Shown: positions 41,783 to 54,105, counted from the stretch's first letter. The stretch: 64,000 nucleotides of DNA from Euborellia annulipes (GCA_023213315.1 JAKCPI010015774.1:1-64000); one strand, 5' to 3'. A program made the numbers and translations. Notes: generated by a model not told the origin, from the sequence alone.

Positions 41783-41990
41783 GTTATTAGTGTCAGAACT
41801 GACAAGTTGTGGTTACTCTGAATGGTAACTTTCATGGGAATGGTACTGAGGCGGGTTCCGGTTCCTTTCACAGGAGGAGAAATCTCAAATAGAATTTAAT
41901 AATTTTTTGTCATGAGGTGGATTTGAACTCGAGTTGTCTTCATCTCAGGATACTAAGCTTAACTGCTTTATCTCCTCGGCGAAAAGCTTC
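41783..41990 (-). mobile_element. tRNA-derived SINE, copy 2
   Basis: Minus strand: AGATAAAGCAGTTAAGC (A-box region), GAGTTCAAATCC (B-box), then GGAACCCGCCTCAGTACC, AGAGTAACCACAACTTGTCA and GTTCTGACACTAATAACTA, collinear with 22915-23105. The boxes are closer to tRNA consensus here than in copy 1. Confidence 0.82.
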
Positions 41991-42289
41991 CTTTTTATCT
42001 TTGATTTTTCAAACCCAAATCGAGATCTTGTTCAAATAAATGTATATAGATCGCGAAATTTATTAAATTCTAATGAAAATTTGCCGAACACTCACAGATT
42101 ATTTGCCTTAAGTAAGATTAAATTATTAGCAAAGAGTATATGCTTGAAAAATATTAAAATAGACAATTATTATTATTATTATTAAATAATTATTATATTA
42201 TATATATATTATTATTATATATATATATATAATATTATTAAATAATAATTAGATAATTATTATTATTATTAAAATAGGCAATTAATAGA
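41991..42289. other. AT-rich stretch with ATT/AT simple repeats
   Basis: (ATT)n and (AT)n tracts at about 42166-42270. The 83-codon frame over it is low complexity. Confidence 0.5.
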
Positions 42290-42570
42290 CATTTTGAGTG
42301 GAACGACTTGAACCAGGGTCCCTCGGTACCCCTCGGGGGGGGGGCGCCCCAGGCCCCGAGTCGACATAGGCCCCCAAATATTTGTCTTTGAGAGGCCCCG
42401 GGACAGCGGAAAAATTCCGTTTCCCAAAAAAAAGGTAAAATAACAGGAGGTAAAATTTTTTCGCAGGGCTCCAAAAAAAATTCCAGATTGAACTCTTGTA
42501 CCCCCCCCCCCTTCTAGTGACGCCCCAGGCCCCCAACTGTCTCGGTACGCCTCTGCCCCCACTTTCTCCC
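42290..42570. repeat. G/C-run-rich fragment, probably a decayed MITE
   Basis: Contains CCTCGGTACCCCTCGGGGG, CGCCCCAGGCCCC at both sides and TAGTGACGCCCCAGGCCCCC. The duplicated phrases and homopolymers resemble the hAT-type MITEs here, but no termini or target duplication can be fixed. Confidence 0.4.
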
Positions 42571-43261
42571 CTTTTTTTTACTGATGTGGAAATTATCATC
42601 TTTAAAATTTTATTTGTTCAAATCCATTAACTTTCTTTACACTTCATGTCTTTTTCAGGATGAATTATGTCAAATACTCATCATAAAACTAAGAATAAAA
42701 AAAAATATAATTGAATAAAATTTTTGTTGTATACTCGTCAGATAAATTTAAGTGATAATAAACTTTAATTTATTTCATCTCGTTAATTACATGACATAAT
42801 TCTACTTGATGAGAAAATTAAAACGGATTTATATAAACAAAAATTATTTTTTGTTTATAAATTTATTTTACATAAATATTTATCTTAAACAAAACAAGAA
42901 AAAAAAAAGAAAATTTATTTTATTATAATAAATTCAAATTACCATTCATTAAAATTATATGCAAAAAAAAATATATATAAATATTTATTTTAACAAATAT
43001 TTTAAATGTTTTATGTACTTTAGATATTTAAATGTTATTTTAATGAAGGCGAATTAATTATTGTTTTTAAATTTAAGAAACTAAAATTATAAATTTTCAA
43101 ATTATTTAGACCCCAATCTTCTTTATTAAGGCTTTTGTGGTTTGAATTAATATTATTATGAAAGTTTTTTAATTATAGGCCACATTTTGTATTAATTACA
43201 TCCTGCTATAAAATGCTACTTACTAATTTCAGATGAATTTAGCGACATATACAATCATCCT
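42571..43261. other. AT-rich stretch, nothing recognised
   Basis: Very AT-rich with no frame or repeat end. Confidence 0.4.
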
Positions 43262-43400
43262 GCTAACTTCAATGCATATATTGCTACTAACTTCACGTAG
43301 GTGACCCTTAGAGGTTAGTTCGCTTGAATCGGACCAAGCGTACAGTATTTGAAAAAGACTGCCGAAGAAGTAGTAGAAACGTTGTACAGTATTTATATTT
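43262..43400 (+). repeat. Repeat S, copy 1
   Basis: GACCCTTAGAGGTTAGTTCG, AATCGGACCAAGCGTACAGT and AGTAGAAACGTTGTACAGTA recur inverted at 46012-46148, and a shorter part occurs near 60350-60410. The centre, CTGCCGAAGAAGTAGTAGAAACG, is reminiscent of a degraded hammerhead-like core. Confidence 0.65.
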
Positions 43401-44061
43401 TTATTTAATAATTAATACAAAATTCCTATACTTTAGTTAAAACTCCCATAATCTTCATTGAAAATTTACACCCAATTTTGTTTTGTTTTTTATAATTGAA
43501 ATAAAAATAATTATATGACCTCTAGCACAACACTTGTATGAAAAAAAGACATTGTTCTTCGTAACAATTGATAAGAAAAATTAAAATCCATCTATTTATC
43601 ATAAACTATTTACAAATTGTTTGTAGCTATTGCGAGCGCGGAATAAAATAAAATTCCAATAGAAAGCCGCAAAGGACAATAGCGACAGTTTAATGTCCTT
43701 CTGTCGTTTAATTGCTTTAAAATATGTTATGCCAAATGCAGTCAGGACTCCAGGGTGGGCCTGTGACCTTTCGAACTGAGGAAACGTTTCGAGTTCTCGT
43801 AGGAGGCGAGCTCATCTCAAACATTTTTCATTTGTTAATTATTTTCGCCATTAGCTCTTAATATTAATTTTTAAAGCTCATAACTTAGATCTTTTAATGT
43901 GATACTTAAACTTATTTATATCTATATAATACTAGTTACATATGAAGCTGTAATCAACTCCTAAATACAATAAAAACTAAATTAATGTAGGCTAAATCCC
44001 GAAATGAAAATAAAATAAATATTTTAAAGTAAACAAACTTTATTCTTGATTTTTATCGGTT
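43401..44061. other. AT-rich stretch with a more complex patch
   Basis: About 43620-43870 is of higher complexity (GCGAGCGCGGAATAAAAT, GACTCCAGGGTGGGCCTGTG) without a frame; possible regulatory DNA. Confidence 0.35.
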
Positions 44062-44590
44062 TCTTACTTTCTCTTAGGGTACAGTTGTAGCCTATTATAT
44101 AGAGAGAAAGTATTGCGATTTGATAGAAATACACGTTTTGAAAGTCATATTTGGTTGAAATTTAATATTTCAGTTAAGTACATCCAGTGGCGTCATTTTG
44201 GGGGGGGGGGGGCAGGGGGGTACTTGCCCCCCCCCCCAAGGGCTCTGATTTTTATAAAATTTTATATTATTCTAAATAAAATACTCCAAAATACATCTAC
44301 AAGTATACAAACTGTACAAAATTAAACAATTAATTAAATTAAATATGTTTTGGCCAAATTTGAGTACCCACTTGTAAGTAAATTTTAAGAAAAAAAAATG
44401 TTTGCCCCCCAAGAAAAAATTTGCCCCCCCCCAAGAAAAAGTTGAAATGTCGCCACTGAGTACATCCCGTTCATGTGGGAATCTTTTGACTCAAATGATG
44501 TTCATTTTTAGTTTTTTTGGTTTTGCCAAACTCTGCTTTAACTAATTTGAAAATTCTTATTTTTTAGATGAGCTTTGAAATGCGCCCCCC
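44062..44590 (+). repeat. Repeat R, copy 3, split by a hAT MITE
   Basis: Hairpin end ACTTTCTC...GAGAGAAAGTATTG, then AAATACACGTTTTGAAAGTC and TTCAGTTAAGTACATC. The family B MITE (44185-44458) follows, and the R sequence resumes with CCCGTTCATG and TTTTTTAGATGAGCTTTGAAATG. Nesting shows R is older than this MITE insertion. Confidence 0.75.
44185..44458 (+). mobile_element. hAT MITE family B, copy 3
   Basis: Termini CAGTGGCGTCATTTTGG and TTGAAATGTCGCCACTG, with an exact 8-bp target duplication AGTACATC (44177-44184 and 44459-44466). About 270 bp, near-identical to copy 2 at 34562 apart from homopolymer lengths. Confidence 0.94.
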
Positions 44591-45719
44591 CGGCACTAGC
44601 CTTATCAAACATTTTTTTATTAGGCCTAAAACTAATTTGAATCTGAAACTGAAATATAATAAATAATTCTTACCCTTCCCTCCTTGAATGCGTCACTGGC
44701 TCCTACACCAAAAATTTTGCCCTCCCCCTCCACTTAACAAAATTCTGGGACCGCCACTGCCACAAAGTTTTTTGAGACGCACTCATTTTATTATTAATTT
44801 AAATCTTATTATACAATTATTTTTGTCAATATATTATTGAGAGCCTACTTGATTTTCCTTGCACCTGGGTGTTTACCAATTTTAATCTGACATTAAATAG
44901 TTAAATTTAAATTGTAACCAATGAATCGCTCTTTACAACTCAACCATTTTATGGCTGCCCGCTTTAACAGCGACCTGAAATGAAAATATAACTTGAAGAT
45001 GGAGACTTATTGCTTTTTCGTTGCGATTGGAATTCAAAACCCATTTTTTATGCCAACCCACGCATTAAACCACTGAAAAGAGAAACAATGAAAAAAAATT
45101 GCAATCAATTATCGCTAATTCGTCGGCATATATCGTCTTGTGACTGGCAGCTCGAAATCTAATTAACAGCTGAGCTTCAAAATGGACAATGGATTGTCCA
45201 TCTCTCTCAAAGATACATTCATTAAGCAAGAGCCGAGCCTTCGAGGATATTAACCTTTTTAATTTAACCTGAACTTACATATGTTGCAGTTAATGGAGCA
45301 TGAGGCCTCAGAAACCTCATTCATCAATTTGTTTCATTTCCATTTCTGGTGCACCAAACAATGAAATAGAGAGATCATGAAGACTCCAAGTTTTCAGTCA
45401 AAAATAATCGTTAATTAACATCATTTTTACTTTTTTCTTCAACAGATTACCTATATAATGTTTGATTTCTGCTGAAGCTGAGAGAAACCGTTTAAAGATT
45501 AATCTTAATCTTGGGACCTTAAAACGCAGGCATCGGTTGGAGATGGACAACGGATGGAGCATTTCATCAGCTACACTGTCAGATAAATTAAACAACACCA
45601 GCAACAACAACAAAAGGAAAACTTATCTCAGCAAGACCCATATTTTCTAATAATGAAATTGCAAATTATCAATTTTCTTGTTATAAAAATAAATGATTTT
45701 TGTCTAGTAATTAATAGAG
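44591..45719. other. Intergenic DNA with a complex island
   Basis: A decayed C-rich MITE piece near 44680-44762 (CCACTTAACAAAATTCTGGG, CCGCCACTG). About 44930-45300 and 45460-45620 are more complex, with no convincing frame or splice sites. Confidence 0.35.
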
Positions 45720-46200
45720 GAAAGTGACCAAAAGCGGGCCCCTATTTTGTTTTTTACATCTGGAAACTAAACAATAAGCCAAAAAGTATTGAAAAAAATG
45801 TTTAAAACTTCTAGTTTAGTTGTTTTAAACTTACCATTGTACTTCATAGGAAAGATACGAGAAATACTTGCCAAGATAACAAAATACAGTAAAATTTTTT
45901 TATGTTTATAAATTTTACTTCTTGAATTTCAATATTGTATATCGGTTAACTAAATATATGTCGACACAAAAAATCTGGTGGGAGAAGCACCGAACATAAC
46001 TTCCTAGACCAGATTTTTTATTAATTATTTATTAAAAATATAAATACTGTACAACGATTCGACTAGTTCTTCTGCATTCGGTTTCAAGTACTGTGCACTT
46101 TCTCGGACTCAAGTGAACTAACCTCTAAGGGACACCTAAGTGAAGAAAAAGTTGTGTGATGGACAGTCACGCCAGATTTTTTAAAATAATAGGCTTACAT
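45720..46200 (+). repeat. Repeat R, copy 4 with repeat S nested
   Basis: GTACTTCATAGGAAAGATAC, CTTGAATTTCAATATTGTATA and GTCGACACAAAAAATCTGG match the distal half of R. Repeat S (inverted, 46012-46148) interrupts it before CAGTCACGCCAGATTTTTT. Confidence 0.7.
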
Positions 46201-46602
46201 ATAGATAATAGAAAGTAAAAACTATCTTTAAACTTACGAAAATATTTAAAATGTATTATTTATTAAATGATCTATATTCACTTTTTATGAGTGCGCGGAT
46301 AGCGACCACGAGTAGCCCAAGCCAAGGTGAACATTTCTTTTTGTTGCCTTTTCCCATCTCTTCTCGTAAAATTTATCTAATAAAGATAATTTTAATAGAA
46401 GGAAACTAAAAAAGCCAGTGGCTTTTTAAAGTTGGAAGCCAAAACTCACTAACTCAGAAATTTAAAATAAAATTTTATTTATTTAAATGTGATATAGATA
46501 ATAAAATTATGATTTTTGAGTAAGTGGTTGGCAGTCATCAAAAGCGACCAGTTGATGACAACTTGCAATTAACAAAATCTGATTTTATCCAGTGAAAACT
46601 TA
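46201..46602. other. AT-rich stretch, nothing recognised
   Basis: No frame or repeat end; contains GTGCGCGGATAGCGACCACG-like less common words near 46290. Confidence 0.4.
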
Positions 46603-46610
46603 GTTGGTGG

Positions 46611-46881
46611 CAGTGGCGGATCCAGAGGTGTTTCTCCCCGGGGGGGGGGGGTAATCTGGAGTGACTGGTCGCACAGCACACATTTTTTTTCTTAATTTCG
46701 GTAATTTAAAGGCGCATTCTGTACTTGTTTGACAGAATATAAATACAAATCAAATTTTTAAGTATTAATTTTTAAAATTTTACATTAAAAATACATTATT
46801 TTCGAAAAAAAGTATTTTTTTCAAATCTCAGGGGGGTAATTACCCCCTTTACCCCCCCCCCCCCCCTTGTATCCGCCCTTG
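46611..46881 (-). mobile_element. hAT MITE family A, copy 4
   Basis: Termini CAGTGGCGGATCCAG and GTATCCGCCCTTG, with an exact 8-bp target duplication GTTGGTGG (46603-46610 and 46882-46889). About 271 bp. Same core as copies 1-3. Confidence 0.94.
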
Positions 46882-46889
46882 GTTGGTGG

Positions 46890-48655
46890 CCAGCTCCCTC
46901 TTTCCATTCGTCCTTACCCTTCAGGCTGTGCGATGGGCTGTTTGTTTGCAACATAACTATAATATTTAATATCAAGCTCCGAAAGATTAAAAAAAAATCC
47001 TACAAAATTCATGTTCTTTGAAATTTTAGAATAATTGTTGTTTAGGTGCCTGGGGTCCGAGGGGCTCAGCCAATTACTAATCAAGAAATATTGACGACTA
47101 GAAGTGATTAGTTTTGTAGCTCTAGCTCGAGGGCAGAGAAGATCCCCATTCCAGAGACTCCATTACTCAAAATGGACGCAGCCTTGCAAATTATTACCAG
47201 CATTTTAATGAAGGGGCCTTCATTGACACTTAATTTTCTTTCTGGTACACCTCCATAGCATCGTGCTTTTGCGCAGGTTAATTAATAATCCGAATAACTT
47301 AATCCTGCTGAAAAAGAGTTGGCTCGCCTCATTGACACCACTTTGCATGCAGATGGTCTCCAAACCTGGTCAGACTCGAATACAAATGACCCGGGTCTCA
47401 AGGAGATACAAACCAAGTATCTCTCTTATTTGCAACCAATCATTTTAAAGCTTTATTTTTTAATAGACTTATTTATTGTTTCATCATTAGGTCTGCGCTA
47501 TTAGATGGCTCTTCTTTCTTTTACTTATTCCCGTATGCCGGGGTCAACTTTCGAAATAATAGATAATCTACTATCCGGAATAGAAAAAAACCCATAAAAT
47601 CCACGCTTGTGGGTTAGAGGGGATAATTTGGTAAACCTGTCGATGGCAACCTTTAAATTGTGACGATTCTTTTATCGTACAATTTTAAAAACATTTTAAA
47701 AATGATGAAATTTTTTATTTAATAAAATTTTTATTTATGTTAACAATATGAGTGTTTACTTGATAATATTCATCAAGAATTTAATTAATTTCATTTATTG
47801 AATATAAGATGATTTCAACAAACATCTATTATGAATAATTCATGATCTTTTAAAATTTTAATTTTTTTTTTTTTTAAACGGAAAAAAATTTCAAATCATT
47901 TTTTTTTTCTTTCTTAAATAGATTACCAAGTGAATAATGTAATAAATCCTTGAATTCATTTGATTTTCGTAAAGCCCGAAGGAACCGTGAGCCTCACGGA
48001 GATGAGATGAAGAGAACAAATATTATGACAGCTCGTTACAGAGATGAGACTTATTTTACAATTGAAAAATCACTCGTCCAATCACAAGAAAGAACATGAT
48101 TAAAACCGAGAGGTAAATCAGTGAGTGCCAGCAAAATAAAGAAAAAAGAAAAAATAAAATTAGAAAGAGGATGTGTCCAATAAGTCCGAGCTCATTTGGG
48201 AAAATGCTCAAATATTTGTTTGATTTACATTTCATGGCTAGACTAGGCTATAGCCTACACCAATTTGCCATTCAAACTATGAATAAATTAAACGAAAAGA
48301 AATTCAGAATATTAATAATGGAATTTATTTTGATAATATAATATTAATCACAAGAAGAAATTATTTTTCAACAATAACTTTTCTAACTCTAACAAGTAAA
48401 GTAACCCAAACATGAAATTCCGATTTCAATGAAACAAGTAATATAAATATGCATTAAACGAGAAAAAATTCGACCAATAAAATAACATAACTTTTTAAAA
48501 AAATTAATTTTTGAATTTTTAAAACAGGTAGATTTTCAATTTCAAGTTGTTTTGAAAGGGGTTTTAGCTGTTTGTTGAGTGAATTGATTGTTGGATTTTG
48601 AAATTTTTCAGCTTGATAATGTTATTGAAGTCAGATAACAGAAATTAATGGGTTG
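46890..48655. other. Mostly unique intergenic DNA
   Basis: 46900-47480 and 47920-48200 are more complex (CCTGGGGTCCGAGGGGCTCA, GACTCGAATACAAATGACCC), with no recognisable gene, though two short overlapping frames exist near 47263-47504. AT-rich elsewhere. Confidence 0.35.
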
Positions 48656-48663
48656 GTGTAGGC

Positions 48664-49042
48664 CAGGGCCGCCGCAACGAATTTGAATCAGGGGGGGGCA
48701 AAAAATTTTTTTTTAGAAAATTAAAATAATTTAATATGTTTAAATAGTAAAAATCAAAAACAAATCTACTATAAAACTAAAAATTTTAAATAAAATCACA
48801 ATTTTAATAAAATTAAAATTTTAAAAGATTTGGTAGTGATTTTTCAAAAATTTTTGGAAAAAATTTGGAAAAAAATGAATTTCTTACTCTTTTAATTTAG
48901 AAGATTTTATTTTTCAAAAGTAAAAATATATCATTTTTAATAATAAATGAAATAAAAGAAGAAATTTTGCCCCCCTCTGCCCCCCTGTAGAATGCTAGGG
49001 GGGGCAATGTACCCTTGCCCCCCCCCAGTTCCGGCGCCTATG
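48664..49042. mobile_element. hAT-type non-autonomous element
   Basis: Ends CAGGGCCGCCGCAACG and CCGGCGCCTATG with an exact 8-bp target duplication GTGTAGGC (48656-48663 and 49043-49050). Inverted repeat is short and imperfect. G- and C-runs flank an AT-rich centre. Fragments of the same family occur at 25003 and 28671. Confidence 0.8.
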
Positions 49043-49050
49043 GTGTAGGC

Positions 49051-50933
49051 TATGGGTTAACGGGGGCGCTTGAAGAAGGAGAAGGCACTTACGGGAGACC
49101 TAGTTTTATTTCAAAATTATATTATAAAAGAAAATAGATCTCTGTCTGTCCACTTTTGCAACAGTTTTTGAAAATTTTTAAACAAGAAAGATTTTTAGCT
49201 ACAAAGTGTTTTGAATGGTCATTAATACTATTGCTGAGATGCTGGATAGAAACCTAATGCTAATATTAATTATTCATTTTAGGCATAATTATCAATTGTA
49301 TGAAATCACTTGAATCCAATATTGAATATGAGTCTAACTTGGAATTTGAAACACTTTTTTTAATGATTTTCATTATTGTACTGATTTTCAGGAATAATTT
49401 TTTAAAAATTTTTTAAAAATAAACTGTTCATTCATTGGTCGAAATTTTTTCAAATTTATATATAGATTTATCATTTATTTAATTGTACCAAGTTTCAATG
49501 AAATCGGAATTTCATGTTTGGGTTATTTTACTTGTAAGAAAAAAATTATATTTGAATGAAAATATTTCTCTGTCAGGTTTTCCAATTAAGAAATTTTATT
49601 TTTCTTTCAATTGTCTACAAATAAATTTTAATATGTAGGCTAATAAAGATATTTTTTTCCTGGCATGATTATCTACACTTAAAAAAAAAAAAAAATGAAT
49701 TTTCAATCGTTTTTCAGCCCAAAATATACCAACCCCAAAAGCACTAGTAATCCACAAAAAGGGATAAACATTTCTTGCACGCTTTCGCAGTTCTCTATCT
49801 GATAGTTCTGCCTACCCGTCAGTTCTTTAAAGGAGTTTCGATTTATTTTCCAATTTTTTAAAATTAAATTAGCAATATATTTATTCACAAGAATTCTTCT
49901 TTCTTTAATGTTTTGTTTTTCATTATTTATTCAAGGAAAACATTCATTTAATATAAATAAATATGATTTATTAAAAGTAAGATATAAACTTTAACCTTGC
50001 AATAAAACAAGTTTTCTTCTCTTTTATTTTACTTTTAACATTGTTTTATAAATTATAATTAATTAATTTTAAAAATACAATCGAATATTTTATACAAAAG
50101 GCACAAGACGTCAAATTTTAGGTTAAAAACTCCTAAAAATAAATGATGTTTAAAATATAAATTTTAATCATTGCAGCAGATTTTGAGAAAACAAAAATAA
50201 AAAAGAAAAAGTATTTTTTTTTTTAAATTTGTGACAAGGTTAGTTAACTTACATATAAAATTTGAGCTTCAAACGACAGTTGCTCTGAAGGCGTCAAAGA
50301 GTCGAACCTGAGCCCTCATCAAGTTCGAGCGATAAAACAAATGAAATAAAATCCCTTTTAATTTAATGTCTGATTATAATACTTTTTATCACTCACCTGA
50401 ACAAAAATATGTGGTATTACGTAAGTATTGTGTTGCAAAGTTTTTATATCTTCACATGGAAGGGCTGCTGAACACTAAAATGGAAATCCATTTGCCTTGG
50501 TGAGGAAACGAAAAACGAACGAGGTCCGAGGGCCGAGACCATTTTTCTTAGACTAATCAATTTACGGTTCAGCGGTCAATATTAGGCAATTAATGTCCAA
50601 ATCAAATGAGGCCTAGACGCAGCTGGGGGCGCAGCCCCTGCTCATTGAGTGTTCACTTCTCAAATGAGAACTATCCGATTAAGATTTGATTTATTTCAGA
50701 AGTCACCCCGCTGAGTCTTCACACCAGTAGAGAGCCTAACTTCTTCTACTGAAACACACATTAATTTAACTAAACTTTTTTGGTTAAATTCTAAAGATAT
50801 TATCATTTATAGCTGTTTATAATGAAGCTTCGTTTATAATGAAGTTCGACTTCTAAAAGTAAAGTTGTCCAAACGATAATTAATTTGGGAAGTGACTTTG
50901 GCAGCCACAAATTTTAGTTTAATTTAACCCATA
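49051..50933. other. AT-rich stretch
   Basis: No gene recognised. About 50270-50720 is more complex (GTCGAACCTGAGCCCTCATC, GCTGGGGGCGCAGCCCCTGC, the latter a Helitron-hairpin-like piece). The remainder is AT-rich. Confidence 0.4.
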
Positions 50934-50937
50934 TAAT

Positions 50938-52244
50938 CCCGGTGGTGCGAAAACGCACCATTTCGTATATTATTATAAAAATCTTATTTTTCTAAAAAAG
51001 TACTTGAAATAAATTATTGGTGTTTTTTTTATATTAAAGCCAAGACTCTATTCTCCAAGGAAATTCACTCATTCACTTGTCAAAGTTTAATAGAAGGTCA
51101 CAGGGTTTGTCTAAAGTTGTCACTAATTTTCACTTCTGAAATTTCATCGACTTCTCGAAGAAAAGATTAAATTTCTACTTTATAATTCGCTCATATTCAA
51201 ATAAAAGGTGTTTTTTATGTTTTTTAGAGAGTTACTAAATGATATCCAATAGTTAGCTATTATGTCAATTTCTAAGTTTTAGAGATATAGGTCCATCTTT
51301 TTAAATGGTGCGAAAACGCACCACCGGGCACATGGGATATCAAAATTATTATTACTTTCCACGCCTAAACACTACGTAGCGAAGAGGAAAAAAGTGGAAT
51401 TGGTCCAAACTTTCGACTTGCGGATTACAAAGAAAATACACATGGATAAAAAACATTATTATTATTAGGCCTATATTATTATTTTTATTTATTTAGAGGG
51501 TAAAGGTATTTTGTTTTTGATTTAGGATTGGAACAACCTATCAAACCATTGACGCTATACACTCCTAAGGATTGAATCCGTCTTGTTTTGGGTTTCTTAC
51601 TGATTCAAATTGCAAAAAATAAATGGAGCACCCACTACTGGTTGATATGTATAATAAAAATATGGACGGCATTGATCGTTTCGATGAAAACAACGCCGTT
51701 TATCGGCAACATAGGTATTCGTTCGAAGAAATGGTGGTAGGCAATTCTTTCTTTCATTAGAGAATATATTTTTGTACCCAAAATGCCTGGCATCTGTAGA
51801 GATCTTGCAATTTGAAGCAGCAAGAAACCTAAAGCAAGAGGGATTCAATTGTTGGGAGTGTTTAGTGTCAATGGTTTGATCGGTTGTTCCAATCCTAAAT
51901 CAAAAACAAAATACCTTTATCCTCTAAATAAATAATAATAATAATAATAATAGGCCTAATAATAATAATGCCTATTATTCTTTTGTATTTTCTTGGTCCC
52001 GGAAGCCAAAAATTTGGACCAATTCCATTTCCTTCCTCTTCTCTATACACTCTTATGTAGTTAATAGGCGGGGAACTTTTGACATCCCATGTGCCCGGTG
52101 GTGCGTTTTCGCACCATGCCCTAATTCATCCTAAAAAAGGAATTGAGAAAAAAAAAATTATTTTCATGTTCTAGGACCCAATCGTGACCACATATCAAAA
52201 AATAAAAAAAAATCCGTGACCAAAAAGTTTTGGGCTTATATGGG
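50938..52244 (+). mobile_element. piggyBac-like transposon, degenerate
   Basis: Ends CCCATATAATCCC and its counterpart GGGCTTATATGGG are flanked by TTAA on both sides (50934-50937 and 52245-52248), the piggyBac target signature. Near-palindromic GGTGCGAAAACGCACC lies at the left end (50942), at about 51308 and, complemented, near 52101. Large inner inverted arms (about 51304-51615 and 51790-52110) share CACCGGGCACATGGGATATC and TGATCGGTTGTTCC-like phrases. A transposase relic is in the middle. Confidence 0.85.
51623..51760 (+). pseudogene. piggyBac-type transposase relic (C-terminal DDE region)
   Basis: A 45-codon frame contains HPLLVDMYNKNMDGIDRFDE, matching the piggyBac-family YN..M.GVD..D motif that carries a catalytic Asp, followed by YRQHRYS. 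The expected Lys-Trp-Trp-Trp stretch is shifted out of frame, and the C-terminal NA-type helix continues brokenly (REYIFVPKMPGICRDLA). Only about a tenth of a usual ~550-residue transposase is left. It is inactive. Confidence 0.72.
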
Positions 52245-52321
52245 TTAATTAAAAAAAAGGAGAAAATTAAATTAATATAAAAATTTTTAGAAATATATAG
52301 GTTTTTTATATATAGACCTAT

Positions 52322-52585
52322 CAAGGGTGGATACAAAGGGAGGGGTGTAAAGGAAGTATTACCCCCCCCCCCCCCCCGAGATTTGAGAAAAATATTTTTT
52401 TTGGGAAAAAATTGTATTTTTAATATAAAATTTTAAAAACTAATACTTAAAAATTTGATTTGTATAAATATTCTGGTAAACAACTACAGAATGCACCTTT
52501 AAATTACGGATAATAAGAAAAAATTGTGTGCTGGGCGACCAGTCACACCTGATTACCCCCCCCCCCTTCTCTGGATCCGCCACTG
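52322..52585 (+). mobile_element. hAT MITE family A, copy 5
   Basis: Termini CAAGGGTGGATACA and TGGATCCGCCACTG, exact 8-bp target duplication AGACCTAT (52314-52321 and 52586-52593). Confidence 0.93.
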
Positions 52586-52705
52586 AGACCTATACGTTAT
52601 TTAAATATTTATAATATGTATTTATATTTAATATATATTTATTTTTTATATATAATAGAAAATACATTTTTTAAATTTGCTTAATATCTTTTTTGACATC
52701 TGAAC

Positions 52706-52960
52706 CAAGGGCGGATACAAGGGGGTGGGGGTAATTACCCCTCCCCCGAGATTTAATAAAATACCTTTTTTTCGCAAAAAAATTTATTTTTAATGTAAAA
52801 TTTTAAAAATTAATACTTAAAAATTTGATTTGTATTTATATTCTGGCAAACAAGTACAGAATGCGCTTTTAAATTACCGAAATTAAGAAAAAATAGTGTG
52901 CTGTGCGACGAGTCACACCAGATTACCCCCCCCCCCGAAACACCTCTGGATCCGCCCTTG
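52706..52960 (+). mobile_element. hAT MITE family A, copy 6
   Basis: Termini CAAGGGCGGATACA and TGGATCCGCCCTTG, exact 8-bp target duplication ATCTGAAC (52698-52705 and 52961-52968). Only 120 bp from copy 5 in the same orientation, with its own duplication, so an independent insertion. Closer in sequence to copy 1 than to copy 5. Confidence 0.94.
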
Positions 52961-52968
52961 ATCTGAAC

Positions 52969-53734
52969 AGACCTATTTATTTGAATTGATTGGTAGCCAA
53001 TTCAATTGAAATAATTTTTTTCGCTTGGGACGGGACACGAACATCGGTTCCATATCCCTTCATTCATCTCTCTTCATCTCTGCTACGAGTCGAGGAAAAA
53101 AAATATATGTACATTTGATAAAAAAATATAGCCAAAGAGACGAGAGAGGCCTACGCTATGCGCCTGAACGAATCGCTTCGAGAGGTAGGCAACCCGCCGC
53201 ACTCAGTCCATGTGCTTAGCCACCCAACTCTTTTGAATATTGAGGGCCTAAATCAAGAGCACAAAATAAAAAGTTAAAAATAAACATATAATTACAAAAA
53301 TGATTATAATTTAATAATAAATTTATGTTCTTAGGGCTCTTGGGCCTAGATGCAGTTCAATAAATAAAATTCTTCTTTTTTTTTAGGCCATACTTGTAAA
53401 TTATTTAGAAAAATCCTTTTGAATCTTCTTAAATATTATTCTAAGTTGGCACTCATCAAGCCATCATTGACTTTCCAATTGTCACATATTTTGAAAGATT
53501 TTCATAGATGATATTTAGGAAATAATTCCCTTTAAGGATGGCAGGCATGGGTAGGCAAAATGAACAACACTCTCTGCCTACCGTCCCTCACCCAGCCGCA
53601 TTAACTCTTAGCGCCGTGTCTTCATTCATGGTCAAGTAGTTGGCTTTGGTTTAGCAACCTAGTTTAGTATCGTATCATTTTATTATGAAAATAAGTAAAA
53701 ATATTTGTTTTATTTTTTCCTTTTAATTTCTCTT
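52969..53734. other. Intergenic stretch, nothing firm
   Basis: About 53020-53230 and 53530-53650 are more complex (GGGACGGGACACGAACATCG, GCCGCATTAACTCTTAGCGC). No frame with splice sites or known motif. Confidence 0.35.
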
Positions 53735-53751
53735 GTCTATATAAAAAAACC

Positions 53752-53753
53752 GC

Positions 53754-53824
<71 letters not shown>
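53752..53824 (+). repeat. (CTGT)n microsatellite
   Basis: About 18 uninterrupted CTGT units just inside the Helitron 5' end. Confidence 0.97.
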
Positions 53825-53828
<4 letters not shown>

Positions 53829-54105
53829 AACGCATAGACTCCGAAACTACTGGACCGATTTTCATGGAGTTTTTTTTAATGGGTAGGGAATTTTCCGGGG
53901 TGGTTTTAGGCTATCATTATATCGAATTAGGGGTAGGGGAACCCCCCTTTTGGGGGTTATCAATTACCCCATAGCAAAGCATTGGAAAACAGGATCTAAC
54001 TCGCTTTATGAAAATATATTTATCAAATCTTTAAAATGAAAAATAAAAACTCTTCCTCCCTAACAATTCGACATTTGAAAAGATTTTTCCGCTCTGCGCC
54101 CCCCC

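Noticed and set aside
42238..42599. Three overlapping minus-strand frames of 78-105 codons
   Set aside because: All arise from G/C homopolymers of a probable decayed MITE.
53752..53824. Array of short repeats considered as CRISPR-like
   Set aside because: Plain CTGT microsatellite; neither it nor the 118-bp array has unique spacers, and the genome is eukaryotic.
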